A stretch of 64,000 nucleotides of DNA from Streptomyces adelaidensis. GTDB lineage: Bacteria > Actinomycetota > Actinomycetes > Streptomycetales > Streptomycetaceae. Below are positions 16,383 through 25,197 of this stretch, in pieces (position 1 is the first letter of the stretch; each line of letters begins with the position of its first letter). Position numbers and translations under genes: made by a program. The notes below the pieces were generated by a model. It saw nothing but the letters and a program-made list of their open reading frames with translations. It ran no database searches and was not told where the DNA came from. The DNA lies in the NCBI RefSeq assembly GCF_016598475.1, contig NZ_JAEMUX010000036.1:1-64000 (forward strand). The letters run 5' to 3'.

Positions 16383-19300
16383 GTGTCAAAACCGCCGTTC
16401 ACGCACCTGCACGTCCACACCCAGTACTCGCTGCTGGACGGTGCCGCGCGGCTCAAGGACATGTTCGACGCGTGCAACGAGATGGGCATGACCCATATCG
16501 CCATGTCCGACCACGGCAACCTCCACGGGGCGTACGACTTCTTCCACACGGCCAAGAAGGCCGGCGTCACCCCGATCATCGGCATCGAGGCGTACGTCGC
16601 CCCCGAGTCCCGGCGCAACAAGCGCAAGATCCAGTGGGGCCAGCCGCACCAGAAGCGCGACGACGTGTCCGGTTCGGGTGGTTACACGCACAAGACGATC
16701 TGGGCGTCGAACAGCACGGGCCTGCACAACCTCTTCAAGCTCTCCTCGGACGCGTACGCCGAGGGCTGGCTGCAGAAGTGGCCCCGGATGGACAAGGAGA
16801 CCATCTCCCAGTGGTCCGAGGGCCTCATCGCCTCCACGGGCTGCCCGTCCGGCGAGCTGCAGACCCGGCTGCGCCTCGGCCAGTTCGACGAGGCGGTGAA
16901 GGCGGCCGCCGAGTACCAGGACATCTTCGGCAAGGACCGCTACTTCCTGGAGCTGATGGACCACGGCATCGAGATCGAGAGCAGGGTCCGCGAGGACCTG
17001 CTCCGGGTCGGCAAGAAGCTCGGCATCCCGCCGCTGGTCACCAACGACTCGCACTACACGTACGCGCACGAGGCGACGGCGCACGACGCGCTGCTGTGCA
17101 TCCAGACCGGCAAGAACCTCTCCGACCCGGACCGCTTCCGCTTCGACGGCACCGGCTACTACCTGAAGTCGACCGACGAGATGTACGCCGTCGACTCCTC
17201 GGACGCCTGGCAGGAGGGCTGTGCCAACACCCTCCTGGTCGCCGAACAGATCGACACGGCGGGCATGTTCGAGGCGAAGAACCTCATGCCCAAGTTCGAC
17301 ATTCCGGAGGGCTTCACCGAGGTCACCTGGTTCCAGGAGGAGGTCCGCCTCGGCATGGAGCGCCGCTTCCCCGGCGGCGTCCCCGACGACCGCCAGAAGC
17401 AGGCCGAGTACGAGATGGACGTCATCATCCAGATGGGGTTCCCGGGGTACTTCCTCGTCGTCGCCGACTTCATCATGTGGGCCAAGAAGCAGGGCATCGC
17501 GGTCGGTCCGGGCCGTGGCTCGGCGGCCGGTTCGATCGTCGCGTACGCCATGGGCATCACCGACCTCGACCCGATCCCGCACGGCCTGATCTTCGAGCGG
17601 TTCCTCAACCCCGAGCGCGTCTCCATGCCCGATGTCGACATCGACTTCGACGAGCGCAGGCGCGTCGAGGTGATCAGGTATGTGACCGAGAAGTACGGCG
17701 CCGACAAGGTCGCCATGATCGGCACGTACGGCAAGATCAAGGCGAAGAACGCCATCAAGGACTCCGCGCGTGTGCTGGGCTACCCGTACGCGATGGGCGA
17801 CCGGCTCACCAAGGCGATGCCCGCCGACGTCCTCGGCAAGGGCATCGACCTGAACGGCATCACCGACCCCTCGCACCCGCGTTACAGCGAGGCGGGCGAG
17901 ATCCGGTCGATGTACGAGAACGAACCGGATGTGAAGAAGGTCATCGACACCGCCAAGGGCGTCGAGGGCCTGGTGCGGCAGATGGGTGTGCACGCGGCCG
18001 GTGTGATCATGTCCAGCGAGCCCATCGTCGACCACGCCCCGATCTGGGTGCGCCACACCGACGGTGTGACCATCACACAGTGGGACTACCCGCAGTGCGA
18101 GTCGCTCGGCCTGCTCAAGATGGACTTCCTGGGCCTGCGCAACCTCACGATCATGGACGACGCCATCAAGATGGTGAAGGCCAACAAGGGCATCGACCTG
18201 GAGATGCTCGCCCTCCCGCTGGACGACCCCACGACGTTCGAACTGCTCTGCCGCGGTGACACCCTCGGCGTCTTCCAGTTCGACGGCGGCCCCATGCGCT
18301 CCCTGCTCCGCCAGATGCAGCCCGACAACTTCGAGGACATCTCCGCCGTCTCGGCCCTCTACCGGCCGGGCCCCATGGGCATGAACTCGCACATCAACTA
18401 CGCGGAGCGCAAGAACAAGCGCCAGGAGATCACGCCGATCCACAAGGAGCTGGAAGAGCCGCTCCAGGAGGTCCTCGCGGTCACCTACGGCCTGATCGTG
18501 TACCAGGAGCAGGTGCAGAAGGCCGCCCAGATCATCGCCGGGTACTCGCTCGGCGAGGCCGACATCCTGCGCCGCGTGATGGGCAAGAAGAAGCCCGACG
18601 AACTGGCGAAGAACTTCACCATCTTCCAGGCCGGAGCCAAGAAGAACGGCTACAGCGACGAGGCGATCCAGGCCCTGTGGGACGTACTGGTCCCCTTCGC
18701 CGGCTACGCGTTCAACAAGGCCCACTCCGCCGCGTACGGACTGGTCTCGTACTGGACCGGCTATCTGAAGGCGAACTACCCGGCCGAGTACATGGCCGCG
18801 CTGCTCACCTCGGTCAAGGACGACAAGGACAAGTCGGCGGTCTACCTCAACGAGTGCCGGCGCATGCGCATCAAGGTGCTGCCGCCGAACGTCAACGAGT
18901 CCGAGCAGAACTTCGCCGCCCAGGGCGACGACGTGATCCTCTTCGGCCTCTCCGCCGTCCGCAACGTCGGCACGAACGTCGTCGAGTCGATCATCCGCAG
19001 CCGCAAGGCCAAGGGGAAGTACGCCTCCTTCCCCGACTACCTCGACAAGGTCGAGGCGGTGGCCTGCAACAAGCGGACCACGGAGTCGCTGATCAAGGCG
19101 GGTGCCTTCGACTCCATGGGGCACACCCGCAAGGGCCTGACCGCGCACTTCGACTCGATGATCGACAACGTGGTCGCGGTCAAGCGCAAGGAGGCCGAGG
19201 GCCAGTTCGACCTCTTCGGCGGCATGGGCGAGGAGGAGACCAGCGAGCCGGGCTTCGGCCTCGACGTCGAGTTCACCACCGACGAGTGGGAGAAGACCTA

Positions 19301-19922
19301 TCTCCTCGCCCAGGAGCGGGAGATGCTCGGTCTCTACGTCTCCGACCACCCGCTCTTCGGCCTGGAGCACGTGCTCTCCGACAAGGCCGACGCGGGCATC
19401 GCCCAGCTCACCGGCGGTGAACACGCGGACGGCGCGGTCGTCACCATCGGCGGCATCATCTCGGGCCTCCAGCGCAAGATGACCAAGCAGGGCAACGCCT
19501 GGGCCATCGCCACCGTGGAGGACCTCGCCGGTTCCATCGAGTGCATGTTCTTCCCGGCGACCTACCAGCTCGTCTCGACCCAACTCGTCGAGGACGCCGT
19601 CGTGTTCGTCAAGGGCCGCCTCGACAAGCGCGAGGAGGTACCGCGGCTGGTCGCGATGGAGATGCAGGTCCCGGACCTGTCGAACGCGGGCACCAACGCG
19701 CCCGTGATCCTCACCATCCCGGCCACCAGGGTCACCCCGCCCATGGTCAGCCGCCTCGGTGAGATCCTCAGCCACCACAAGGGCGACAGCGAGGTCCGGA
19801 TCAGGCTCCAGGGACCCACCAAGACGACGGTGCTGCGCCTCGACCGGCACCGGGTGAAGCCCGACCCGGCGCTGTTCGGCGACTTGAAGGTCCTGCTCGG
19901 CCCGTCCTGCCTGGCCGGCTAG
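16383..19922 (+). CDS. dnaE: DNA polymerase III alpha subunit (replicative)
   Basis: Replicative polymerase of the chromosome, 1179 aa, the usual length for DnaE1 and with no intein. The PHP domain starts at once (HLHVHTQYS, residues 8-16). The catalytic aspartates are PDVDIDFDERRR (about residues 416-422) and KMDFLGLRN (about 580). The GPGRGSAAGS palm motif, the RPGP(M)GMNSHI and FNKAHSAAYG blocks, and a C-terminal OB fold (VTIGGIISGLQRKMTKQGN, about 1019) are all present. GTG 16383 is chosen for GGAGG 8 nt upstream and because conserved sequence begins at SKPPFTHLHVH; the frame runs back to 16260 without support. It is monocistronic, ending in a 17-bp hairpin. Confidence 0.97.
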   Translation: MSKPPFTHLHVHTQYSLLDGAARLKDMFDACNEMGMTHIAMSDHGNLHGAYDFFHTAKKAGVTPIIGIEAYVAPESRRNKRKIQWGQPHQKRDDVSGSGGYTHKTIWASNSTGLHNLFKLSSDAYAEGWLQKWPRMDKETISQWSEGLIASTGCPSGELQTRLRLGQFDEAVKAAAEYQDIFGKDRYFLELMDHGIEIESRVREDLLRVGKKLGIPPLVTNDSHYTYAHEATAHDALLCIQTGKNLSDPDRFRFDGTGYYLKSTDEMYAVDSSDAWQEGCANTLLVAEQIDTAGMFEAKNLMPKFDIPEGFTEVTWFQEEVRLGMERRFPGGVPDDRQKQAEYEMDVIIQMGFPGYFLVVADFIMWAKKQGIAVGPGRGSAAGSIVAYAMGITDLDPIPHGLIFERFLNPERVSMPDVDIDFDERRRVEVIRYVTEKYGADKVAMIGTYGKIKAKNAIKDSARVLGYPYAMGDRLTKAMPADVLGKGIDLNGITDPSHPRYSEAGEIRSMYENEPDVKKVIDTAKGVEGLVRQMGVHAAGVIMSSEPIVDHAPIWVRHTDGVTITQWDYPQCESLGLLKMDFLGLRNLTIMDDAIKMVKANKGIDLEMLALPLDDPTTFELLCRGDTLGVFQFDGGPMRSLLRQMQPDNFEDISAVSALYRPGPMGMNSHINYAERKNKRQEITPIHKELEEPLQEVLAVTYGLIVYQEQVQKAAQIIAGYSLGEADILRRVMGKKKPDELAKNFTIFQAGAKKNGYSDEAIQALWDVLVPFAGYAFNKAHSAAYGLVSYWTGYLKANYPAEYMAALLTSVKDDKDKSAVYLNECRRMRIKVLPPNVNESEQNFAAQGDDVILFGLSAVRNVGTNVVESIIRSRKAKGKYASFPDYLDKVEAVACNKRTTESLIKAGAFDSMGHTRKGLTAHFDSMIDNVVAVKRKEAEGQFDLFGGMGEEETSEPGFGLDVEFTTDEWEKTYLLAQEREMLGLYVSDHPLFGLEHVLSDKADAGIAQLTGGEHADGAVVTIGGIISGLQRKMTKQGNAWAIATVEDLAGSIECMFFPATYQLVSTQLVEDAVVFVKGRLDKREEVPRLVAMEMQVPDLSNAGTNAPVILTIPATRVTPPMVSRLGEILSHHKGDSEVRIRLQGPTKTTVLRLDRHRVKPDPALFGDLKVLLGPSCLAG

Positions 19923-19954
19923 CGGCCGACGGCGGACTTACAGGCGCAAGCGCG

Positions 19955-19992
19955 CGAGGGGGCGCATCCGGACTTCCGGATGCGCCCCCTCG
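19955..19992. terminator. Bidirectional terminator dnaE / 54-aa protein gene
   Basis: Perfect 17-bp stem (19955-19971 with 19976-19992), ACTT loop, between convergent dnaE and the small gene at 20028-20192. No U-tract. Confidence 0.75.
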
Positions 19993-20027
19993 GTGTATCT
20001 GGGCTGCAACAGCCCTTTGTGCGGAGG

Positions 20028-20192
20028 TCAGTTGTGACCGAAGCGCTTCTGACGGCCCTTGCGGGCCATGTCGCCGGGTGTCACCTGGGAGGCGCGCTGC
20101 TCCGTCTGCGACTCCATCGAGGACTGCTGGGCCTCCTGCTGACCACGCTCGGACTGCGGCTGCTTACGGTCCTGCTTCTTGTTCTTGGCCAT
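20028..20192 (-). CDS. Small conserved hydrophilic protein, 54 aa
   Basis: Reads MAKNKKQDRKQPQSERGQQE at the start and ends in DMARKGRQKRFGHN: very rich in Gln, Lys, Arg and Ser, with no hydrophobic segment and probably disordered. The ATG at 20192 has AGGAGG 7 nt upstream, one of the clearest ribosome-binding sites in the window, and third-position GC is high, so I consider it real. Similar tiny proteins starting MAKNKKQ are common in Streptomyces but have no assigned function. It is followed by a strong terminator shared with dnaE. The basic C-terminus could bind nucleic acid; that is inference. Confidence 0.85.
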   Translation of the reverse strand: MAKNKKQDRKQPQSERGQQEAQQSSMESQTEQRASQVTPGDMARKGRQKRFGHN

Positions 20193-20433
20193 GGTGACTG
20201 CCTCCTGCGGGGGATCTAGGGGCCAGGGCCGCGACCAGATTCACATAGCCTGACAAGCCGCGCATTTCCGAAAATCACCGTCCGTTACGACAGTTGTCGG
20301 AGCGTATGTCGTGTTGGAGGGGTGTACGGCGAATACGCCACGCCGAAGATCGAGTTCCGGCCGTTAACCTCCGCGTGGTCGGGCAGACTCGAAGGAAGCC
20401 CGAAGCAAACCTCCCGGAAAGAGGGTGGATCGA

Positions 20434-21651
20434 GTGGACCGCTGCATCGTCCTGGTGGACGCCGGGTATCTGCTCGGCGCGGCCGCCAGCCTCCTCGCCG
20501 GAGAACCTTCCCGCTCCCGGATCACCGTCGATCACGCCTCCCTCATCCAGGGGCTGCGCGAGCGCGCCGAGGCCGACACCGAGCGGCCGCTGCTGCGCAT
20601 CTACTGGTTCGACGGCGCCCCCGACCGCGTCCCGCAGCCCGAGCACCGCAGGCTGCGCGTGATGCCCCGGGTGACCGTACGGCTCGGCGCGCTGACCCGC
20701 AGCGACGGGCGGTGGGCGCAGAAGGGCGTGGACGCCGCCATGCACGCCGAACTGACCGAGCTGGCCCGCAACCGCGCGTGCTCCGACGTGGTCCTCGTGA
20801 CCGGCGACGGGGATCTGCTGCCGGGCATGATGGCGGCCAAGGAGCACGGCGTCGCCGTGCACCTGTGGGCGGTGCAGGCCGCCGACGGGGACTACAACCA
20901 GTCCGAGGACCTGGTCGCCGAGGCCGACGAGCGGCGGGTGCTCGACCGGGCGTGGATCACCAAGGCCGTACGGGCCAGGGAGTTCGGCGGGACCTGCGCC
21001 CCGCAGCCGGTGCCGCGCACGGAGATCGCCGCGATCCTGTCGGCGCCGCTGCCCGAGTCGGCCCTCGCGGCCGCCGAGCGGGCGACCGGGGAGCCCGAGC
21101 ACGCCTCGGCCGCCGACGCGGGGCGCAACGGCGCGGAGGATCGGGCGTCGACTCCCAAGGGCGTACCGACGCCCAAGGACCTCGCGGCGATGCGGGGCCC
21201 CGGGGCCCATTCCGCGCAGCATCCGGCGACCGCCACGCTGCGGTGGTCCTCCGACAAGGGCTGGGTGGACCGGCCCGGCGTCGCGGCGGAGGGGCCGGAC
21301 GCGGCGGCGATGCCGACGCTGGCGCAGCTCACCAGCGCGGAGCAGCGGTGGGCCGACCGGGAGGAGGACATCACGACGGTCGGTGGCGACCCCTTCGAGG
21401 TCGGGCAGGTGTTCGCCCGGCGGTGGATGTCGCGGCTGACCGATCAGTCCCATCTGCAGAAGGTCTCCGGGATGTATCCGCGGGTTCCGCACCGGGTGGA
21501 CGGGGAGCTGCTGCGGTACGCGGCACGGTTCGGGCTGCTCGCGCACAAGGACGACCAGATCGATGAGCACGACCGCTATGCGATCAGAGCCGGGTTCTGG
21601 CGAGAGATCGATGTGCGGACCGCCGCGGAGCGCCTGCCGGCGGGGGAATGA
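20434..21651 (+). CDS. NYN-domain (PIN-like) putative ribonuclease
   Basis: 405 aa. The N-terminal ~180 residues match the NYN/DUF88 domain, a PIN-like nuclease fold: the acidic residues in CIVLVDAGYLLG, in QKGVDAAMHAEL and in VLVTGDGDLLPGM are positioned as in the metal-dependent active site. An Ala/Glu/Pro-rich linker (about 200-290) leads to a C-terminal helical domain (AQLTSAEQRWADREEDITTV ... WREIDVRTAAERL) of unknown role. GTG 20434 is preferred because GAGGG lies 8 nt upstream; GTG 20425 in frame is the alternative. RNA target unknown. It stands alone, with a dispersed repeat element downstream. Confidence 0.88.
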   Translation: MDRCIVLVDAGYLLGAAASLLAGEPSRSRITVDHASLIQGLRERAEADTERPLLRIYWFDGAPDRVPQPEHRRLRVMPRVTVRLGALTRSDGRWAQKGVDAAMHAELTELARNRACSDVVLVTGDGDLLPGMMAAKEHGVAVHLWAVQAADGDYNQSEDLVAEADERRVLDRAWITKAVRAREFGGTCAPQPVPRTEIAAILSAPLPESALAAAERATGEPEHASAADAGRNGAEDRASTPKGVPTPKDLAAMRGPGAHSAQHPATATLRWSSDKGWVDRPGVAAEGPDAAAMPTLAQLTSAEQRWADREEDITTVGGDPFEVGQVFARRWMSRLTDQSHLQKVSGMYPRVPHRVDGELLRYAARFGLLAHKDDQIDEHDRYAIRAGFWREIDVRTAAERLPAGE

Positions 21652-21703
21652 GCGCCCAATAGCTCGGGCTGTTCTGTTTGTGGGCGACTGCGGCTTTGTT
21701 GTG

Positions 21704-21737
21704 GCTGGTCGCGCGGTTCCCCGCGCCCCTTTGGGGC
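21704..21737 (+). repeat. Dispersed Streptomyces intergenic repeat, copy 1
   Basis: Core TGGTCGCGCGGTTCCCCGCG followed by CCCCTTTGGGGC. It contains the hairpins GCGCGG-TTCC-CCGCGC and GCCCC/GGGGC. The same core recurs at 24568-24594. Elements with this TCGCGCRGTTCCCCGCGCCCC core are very frequent between genes in Streptomyces genomes (recollection, not searched). It lies between the NYN gene and the ABC operon. Confidence 0.75.
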
Positions 21738-21795
21738 CCGCTGCTGGTGCCCCCGGGAGAAAATCGGTACTGAAGACCCCGTAGGCTCGCTCCTC

Positions 21796-22821
21796 GTGAG
21801 TACGCGTACGGCACAGACGATCCGGCACGGTCGGGATGTCGTGTGTGCTGTGCGGGGGCTCACCAAGACGTATGCGGCCACGCGGGGGCGGCGCGGGGAG
21901 CCGGGGACGCCCGAGGTGCGGGCCAATGACGCGGTCGCGCTGGAGGTCCGGCGCGGGGAGATCTTCGGGCTGCTCGGGCCTAACGGGGCCGGCAAGACCA
22001 CACTCGTACGGCAGCTGACCGGGCTGATGCGGCCCGACGACGGCACCGTCGAGATTCTGGGCCACGACATCGTGCGGCACCCGGAGCGGGCCGCGCGGAT
22101 CCTCGCGTACCTGGGGCAGGAGTCGACCGCCCTCGACGAACTGACCGTGGCGCTGGCCGCGGAGACCACCGGACGGCTGCGCGGCCTGGAGGTACGGCGG
22201 GCGCGGGCCGAGCGGGACGCCGTGCTGGCGGAGCTGGGGCTGACCGCGCTCGCCTCGCGGCCGCTGAAGAAGCTGTCCGGCGGACAGCGGCGGCTCGCCT
22301 GTTTCGCCACCGCCCTCGTCGGGGAACGGCCGCTGCTCGTGCTGGACGAGCCGACCAGCGGCATGGACCCGTTGGCCCGGCGGGCCGTGTGGGCCGCCGT
22401 CGACCGGCGCCGCGCCGAGTCCGGCACCACCGTCCTGCTGGTCACCCACAACGTCATCGAGGCCGAGACCGTCCTCGACCGGGTCGCCGTCCTCGACAAA
22501 GGGCGCGTCATCGCCTGCGACACCCCAGCCGGGCTGAAGGAGAAGGTCGCGGGCGAGGTCCGCGTCGAGCTGGTGTGGCGGGAGAGGGCCCCGCTGGACG
22601 TACCCGAGGTCGCCGCGCTGCGCCCGCGCGCCGTGGAGTCCGGGCGCCGCTGGACGCTCCGGCTCGCGCCGGACGAGGCGCGCGCGGTGGTGGCCACGGT
22701 GACCGGGGGCGCCGCCTTCGTCGCGCTCGACGACTTCACGCTCGCCACGCCGAGCCTGGAGGACGTCTACCTGGCGCTCGGCGGCAGCGCGGGCAGCGCA
22801 CAGGGGCTGGTCAAGGGGTGA
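21796..22821 (+). CDS. ABC transporter ATP-binding protein (drug/daunorubicin-resistance type)
   Basis: ATPase subunit of an ABC-2-type exporter, 341 aa. Walker A GPNGAGKTT (61-69), signature LSGGQRR, Walker B LLVLDEPTSGMDP and the H-loop VTHNVIEAE are all present. The C-terminal ~100 residues (RVELVWRERAPLDVPEVAAL onward) form the extra domain typical of DrrA/CcmA-like exporters. GTG start (MSTRTAQTIRHGRD). The permease gene follows 106 bp downstream in the same direction, so together they form a two-component exporter. Substrate unknown. Confidence 0.93.
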   Translation: MSTRTAQTIRHGRDVVCAVRGLTKTYAATRGRRGEPGTPEVRANDAVALEVRRGEIFGLLGPNGAGKTTLVRQLTGLMRPDDGTVEILGHDIVRHPERAARILAYLGQESTALDELTVALAAETTGRLRGLEVRRARAERDAVLAELGLTALASRPLKKLSGGQRRLACFATALVGERPLLVLDEPTSGMDPLARRAVWAAVDRRRAESGTTVLLVTHNVIEAETVLDRVAVLDKGRVIACDTPAGLKEKVAGEVRVELVWRERAPLDVPEVAALRPRAVESGRRWTLRLAPDEARAVVATVTGGAAFVALDDFTLATPSLEDVYLALGGSAGSAQGLVKG

Positions 22822-22927
22822 GGATCGCGGGCGTGAGCCGGAGAGCAGTCGGTGCGGAGATGAACGGCAGGGCTGCCGCAGCCGTACGAAAATGGGCGAC
22901 AGCCGAAGCGAAGGGGAGCAACTCGAC

Positions 22928-23752
22928 GTGAGTGTCGTACCCGCCGAGATTCTGCCGGGCAGCACCCTGGCCGTAGAGGAGCGCGTGGAGCGCGGAGCCG
23001 CCGAGCTCGGGCCCCGCGCGCGGCTGTGGCCGTCGCTCTGCGCGGTGTACCGGGCGCAGCTCTCCCGGGCGCGGGTCGCGCGGATCCCGCTGCTGTTCGT
23101 GGCCACCTTCCAGTCGATCGGGATCATGATCCTGATGCGCGGAGTGGTGGACGGCGGGGCCGAGGCGCGGACCGTCGTCGCCGGTTCGGCGGTGCTCGTC
23201 GTCGCCTTCGTCGCGCTCAACCTGCTGGCGCAGTACTTCGGGCAGCTGCGGGCGAGCGGCGGCCTCGACCACTACGCGACCCTGCCGGTGCCGCCGGCGG
23301 CCGTGGTGCTCGGCGCGGCCGGGGCGTACGCCTCCTTCACCGTCCCCGGCACCGTGGTGACCGCGGTGTTCGGGTGTGTGCTCTTCGGGCTGCCGCTGTC
23401 CCACCTCTGGATTCTCGCCGCCGTGATCCCGCTCGCCGGGGCCGCGCTCGCCGGTCTCGGCGCCGCGCTGGGCCTGCTCGCCCCGCGCCCGGAACTCGCC
23501 ACCGTGCTCGGTCAGCTGGGCATGTCGGCCGCGCTGCTGCTCGGCGTACTGCCGGCCGACCGGATGCCGGCCTTCATCCAGTTCGCCCGGGACCTGCTCC
23601 CGTCGACGTACGGGGTGGAGGCCTTCGCGCGGACGTTCGGGCCGAATCCCGACTGGGCGTTCGTGCTCGGTGACCTCGCCGTGTGCGCCGGGGTCGGGGT
23701 CATCTCCCTCGCGGTCGCCACCTGGGCGTACCGGCGGGCCGCCGTCCGGTGA
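22928..23752 (+). CDS. ABC-2-type transporter permease
   Basis: Membrane partner of the ATPase just upstream, 274 aa with six predicted membrane segments (about 52-72, 83-103, 125-150, 155-180, 187-205 and 245-268). The overall layout, with the FARDLLPSTYGVEAFARTFG segment before the last helix, matches ABC-2 permeases of DrrB type. GTG 22928 is chosen because GGGGAG lies 9 nt upstream; an in-frame ATG at 22892 lacks such a site. With one ATPase and one permease gene the working transporter is probably a homodimer of each. Substrate unknown. Confidence 0.9.
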   Translation: MSVVPAEILPGSTLAVEERVERGAAELGPRARLWPSLCAVYRAQLSRARVARIPLLFVATFQSIGIMILMRGVVDGGAEARTVVAGSAVLVVAFVALNLLAQYFGQLRASGGLDHYATLPVPPAAVVLGAAGAYASFTVPGTVVTAVFGCVLFGLPLSHLWILAAVIPLAGAALAGLGAALGLLAPRPELATVLGQLGMSAALLLGVLPADRMPAFIQFARDLLPSTYGVEAFARTFGPNPDWAFVLGDLAVCAGVGVISLAVATWAYRRAAVR

Positions 23753-23786
23753 CGCGCCGCACAGCCGCGCCTGGCACGATGTCAGA

Positions 23787-24473
23787 GTGACCGCACCGTT
23801 GACTCCCCCTCCGCCGCCGCACGGCCAGCCTTCGCACGACTCCTGGGCGCCTCCGCCCGCCGGCGACGGGGGTGCGGGGCACCACGGGTACGAGCCGGAC
23901 AAGCCGTCCGGGCCCGGGCTGAGGACGGAGCTGATCGAGGCCGCCGTCGTCACCGCGGTCATGGCGCTCATCGGTGGTGTGCTGCTCGGCCTGCTGTGGT
24001 GGTGGCTGGCGCCGCACGTACCGCTCGTCTCCGACGGGTCGGCGGTCTACTTCAAGGACACCGAGGGCGAGCAGGCCGTCGGCGTCGATGGAACGTTCAC
24101 GCTGCTGGCCCTCGGTGCGGGTGCGCTCAGCGCGCTCGTCGTCTTCGTGCTGCGGCGGCGTGGGGGCGTGCCGCTCGTCGTTGCGCTCACGGTCGGTGGG
24201 GTGCTGGGGGCCGTGCTGGCGTGGCGGCTGGGGGTGTGGCTCGGGCCCGATACGGATGTCGTGGCTCGGGCGAAGGAGGTGGGGGAGGGGGTGACCTTCT
24301 CCGCGCCTCTGAAGCTCGGGGCGAAGGGGGCGCTGTTGGCCTGGCCGTTGGCCGGGTTGCTGGTCCATCTCGGGCTGACGGCGTTGTTCGGGCCGCGGGA
24401 TCCCGATCCGTACGGGCAGCAGCGTCAGATGACGGACGAGTACGGTGCGCCGCTCGGGCCGCCGGCGGCATAA
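23787..24473 (+). CDS. Conserved membrane protein with Pro-rich N-terminus (DUF2567-like)
   Basis: 228 aa. Residues 1-50 are Pro/His/Gly-rich (TPPPPPHGQPSHDSWAPPPA) and probably cytoplasmic. Four membrane segments follow (about 53-75, 103-122, 128-148 and 175-195), with an extracytoplasmic loop containing SDGSAVYFKDTEGEQAVGVD. That loop and the layout resemble the actinobacterial DUF2567 family. Function unknown. GTG 23787 is chosen because the frame upstream belongs to the end of the permease gene in another phase and no conserved sequence precedes MTAPLTPPPPPHG. It lies 34 bp after the ABC permease in the same direction but no functional link is evident. Confidence 0.8.
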   Translation: MTAPLTPPPPPHGQPSHDSWAPPPAGDGGAGHHGYEPDKPSGPGLRTELIEAAVVTAVMALIGGVLLGLLWWWLAPHVPLVSDGSAVYFKDTEGEQAVGVDGTFTLLALGAGALSALVVFVLRRRGGVPLVVALTVGGVLGAVLAWRLGVWLGPDTDVVARAKEVGEGVTFSAPLKLGAKGALLAWPLAGLLVHLGLTALFGPRDPDPYGQQRQMTDEYGAPLGPPAA

Positions 24474-24517
24474 GGGCGTTTGTTCTCGCCCCCGCCGCCC
24501 CTACCCGTCCCATCCCC

Positions 24518-24620
24518 AGGGGCGCTGCCCCTTCTACCCCGGCTCTTTGTCTGCGGGTTCGGTGGGGGCTTGTCGCGCAGTTCCCCGCGCCCCTGAAAAG
24601 AAAAGCAGGGGCTGCGCCCC
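24518..24620. repeat. Dispersed Streptomyces intergenic repeat, copy 2
   Basis: Contains the core TTGTCGCGCAGTTCCCCGCG plus CCCCT (24568-24594), flanked by the hairpins AGGGGC-GCT-GCCCCT (24518-24532) and GGGGC-TGC-GCCCC (24608-24620). It fills most of the 182-bp gap between two convergent genes and probably also works as their terminator. Confidence 0.75.
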
Positions 24621-24655
24621 CATGCTCTTCGCCTTTGGGGGCGCGGTCAAGGAAC

Positions 24656-25162
24656 TCACGCGCGGGCGATGGGCGCGGAGACCGCTTCCGTGAGGCGCTG
24701 GAGATCGGTGGGGGCGAGTTCGACCTCCAGGCCCCGGCGGCCGGCGGAGACGCAGATCGTGTCGTGGCCGTCCGCCGAGGCGTCCAGTACCGTGCGGAGC
24801 CTCTTGCGCTGGCCCAGCGGGGAGATGCCACCGCGGACATAGCCCGTCGTGCGTTCCGCGAGGGTGGGGTCGGCCATCGCCGCTCGCTTGCCGCCGACCG
24901 CCGTCGCCAGGGACTTCAGGTCCAGCGAACCCGCCACCGGCACGACCGCGACCACGAGGGAGCCGTCGACGTCCGCGACCAGGGTCTTGAAGACCCGCTC
25001 GGGGGACACACCCATGGCCTCGGCCGCCTCCTCGCCGTAGGACGGGTGGGCGGGATCGTGCTCGTAGGCGTGGACGGTGAACCGCACACCCGCCGCGCTC
25101 AGCGCCACGGTCGCGGGCGTGCCACCCGCGCCCGACTGCTGCTTCTTCGACTTCTTCGCCAT
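24656..25162 (-). CDS. ybaK: YbaK/EbsC-type Cys-tRNA(Pro) deacylase
   Basis: Trans-editing enzyme that removes cysteine mischarged on tRNA-Pro (family knowledge), 168 aa. The YbaK domain spans most of the protein: GTPATVALSAAGVRFTVHAY at the start, the FKTLVADVDG block with the conserved Lys at the active site, and GGISPLGQRKRLRTVLD towards the end. A short Lys/Gln-rich N-terminus (MAKKSKKQQSGAGG) precedes it. ATG start. It is the last gene of a three-gene leftward group, 35 bp after the LON-domain gene. Confidence 0.92.
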   Translation of the reverse strand: MAKKSKKQQSGAGGTPATVALSAAGVRFTVHAYEHDPAHPSYGEEAAEAMGVSPERVFKTLVADVDGSLVVAVVPVAGSLDLKSLATAVGGKRAAMADPTLAERTTGYVRGGISPLGQRKRLRTVLDASADGHDTICVSAGRRGLEVELAPTDLQRLTEAVSAPIARA

Positions 25163-25197
25163 CAGCCTCTCGCGTGCGTCAGTTGAGGTGGTTGCGA

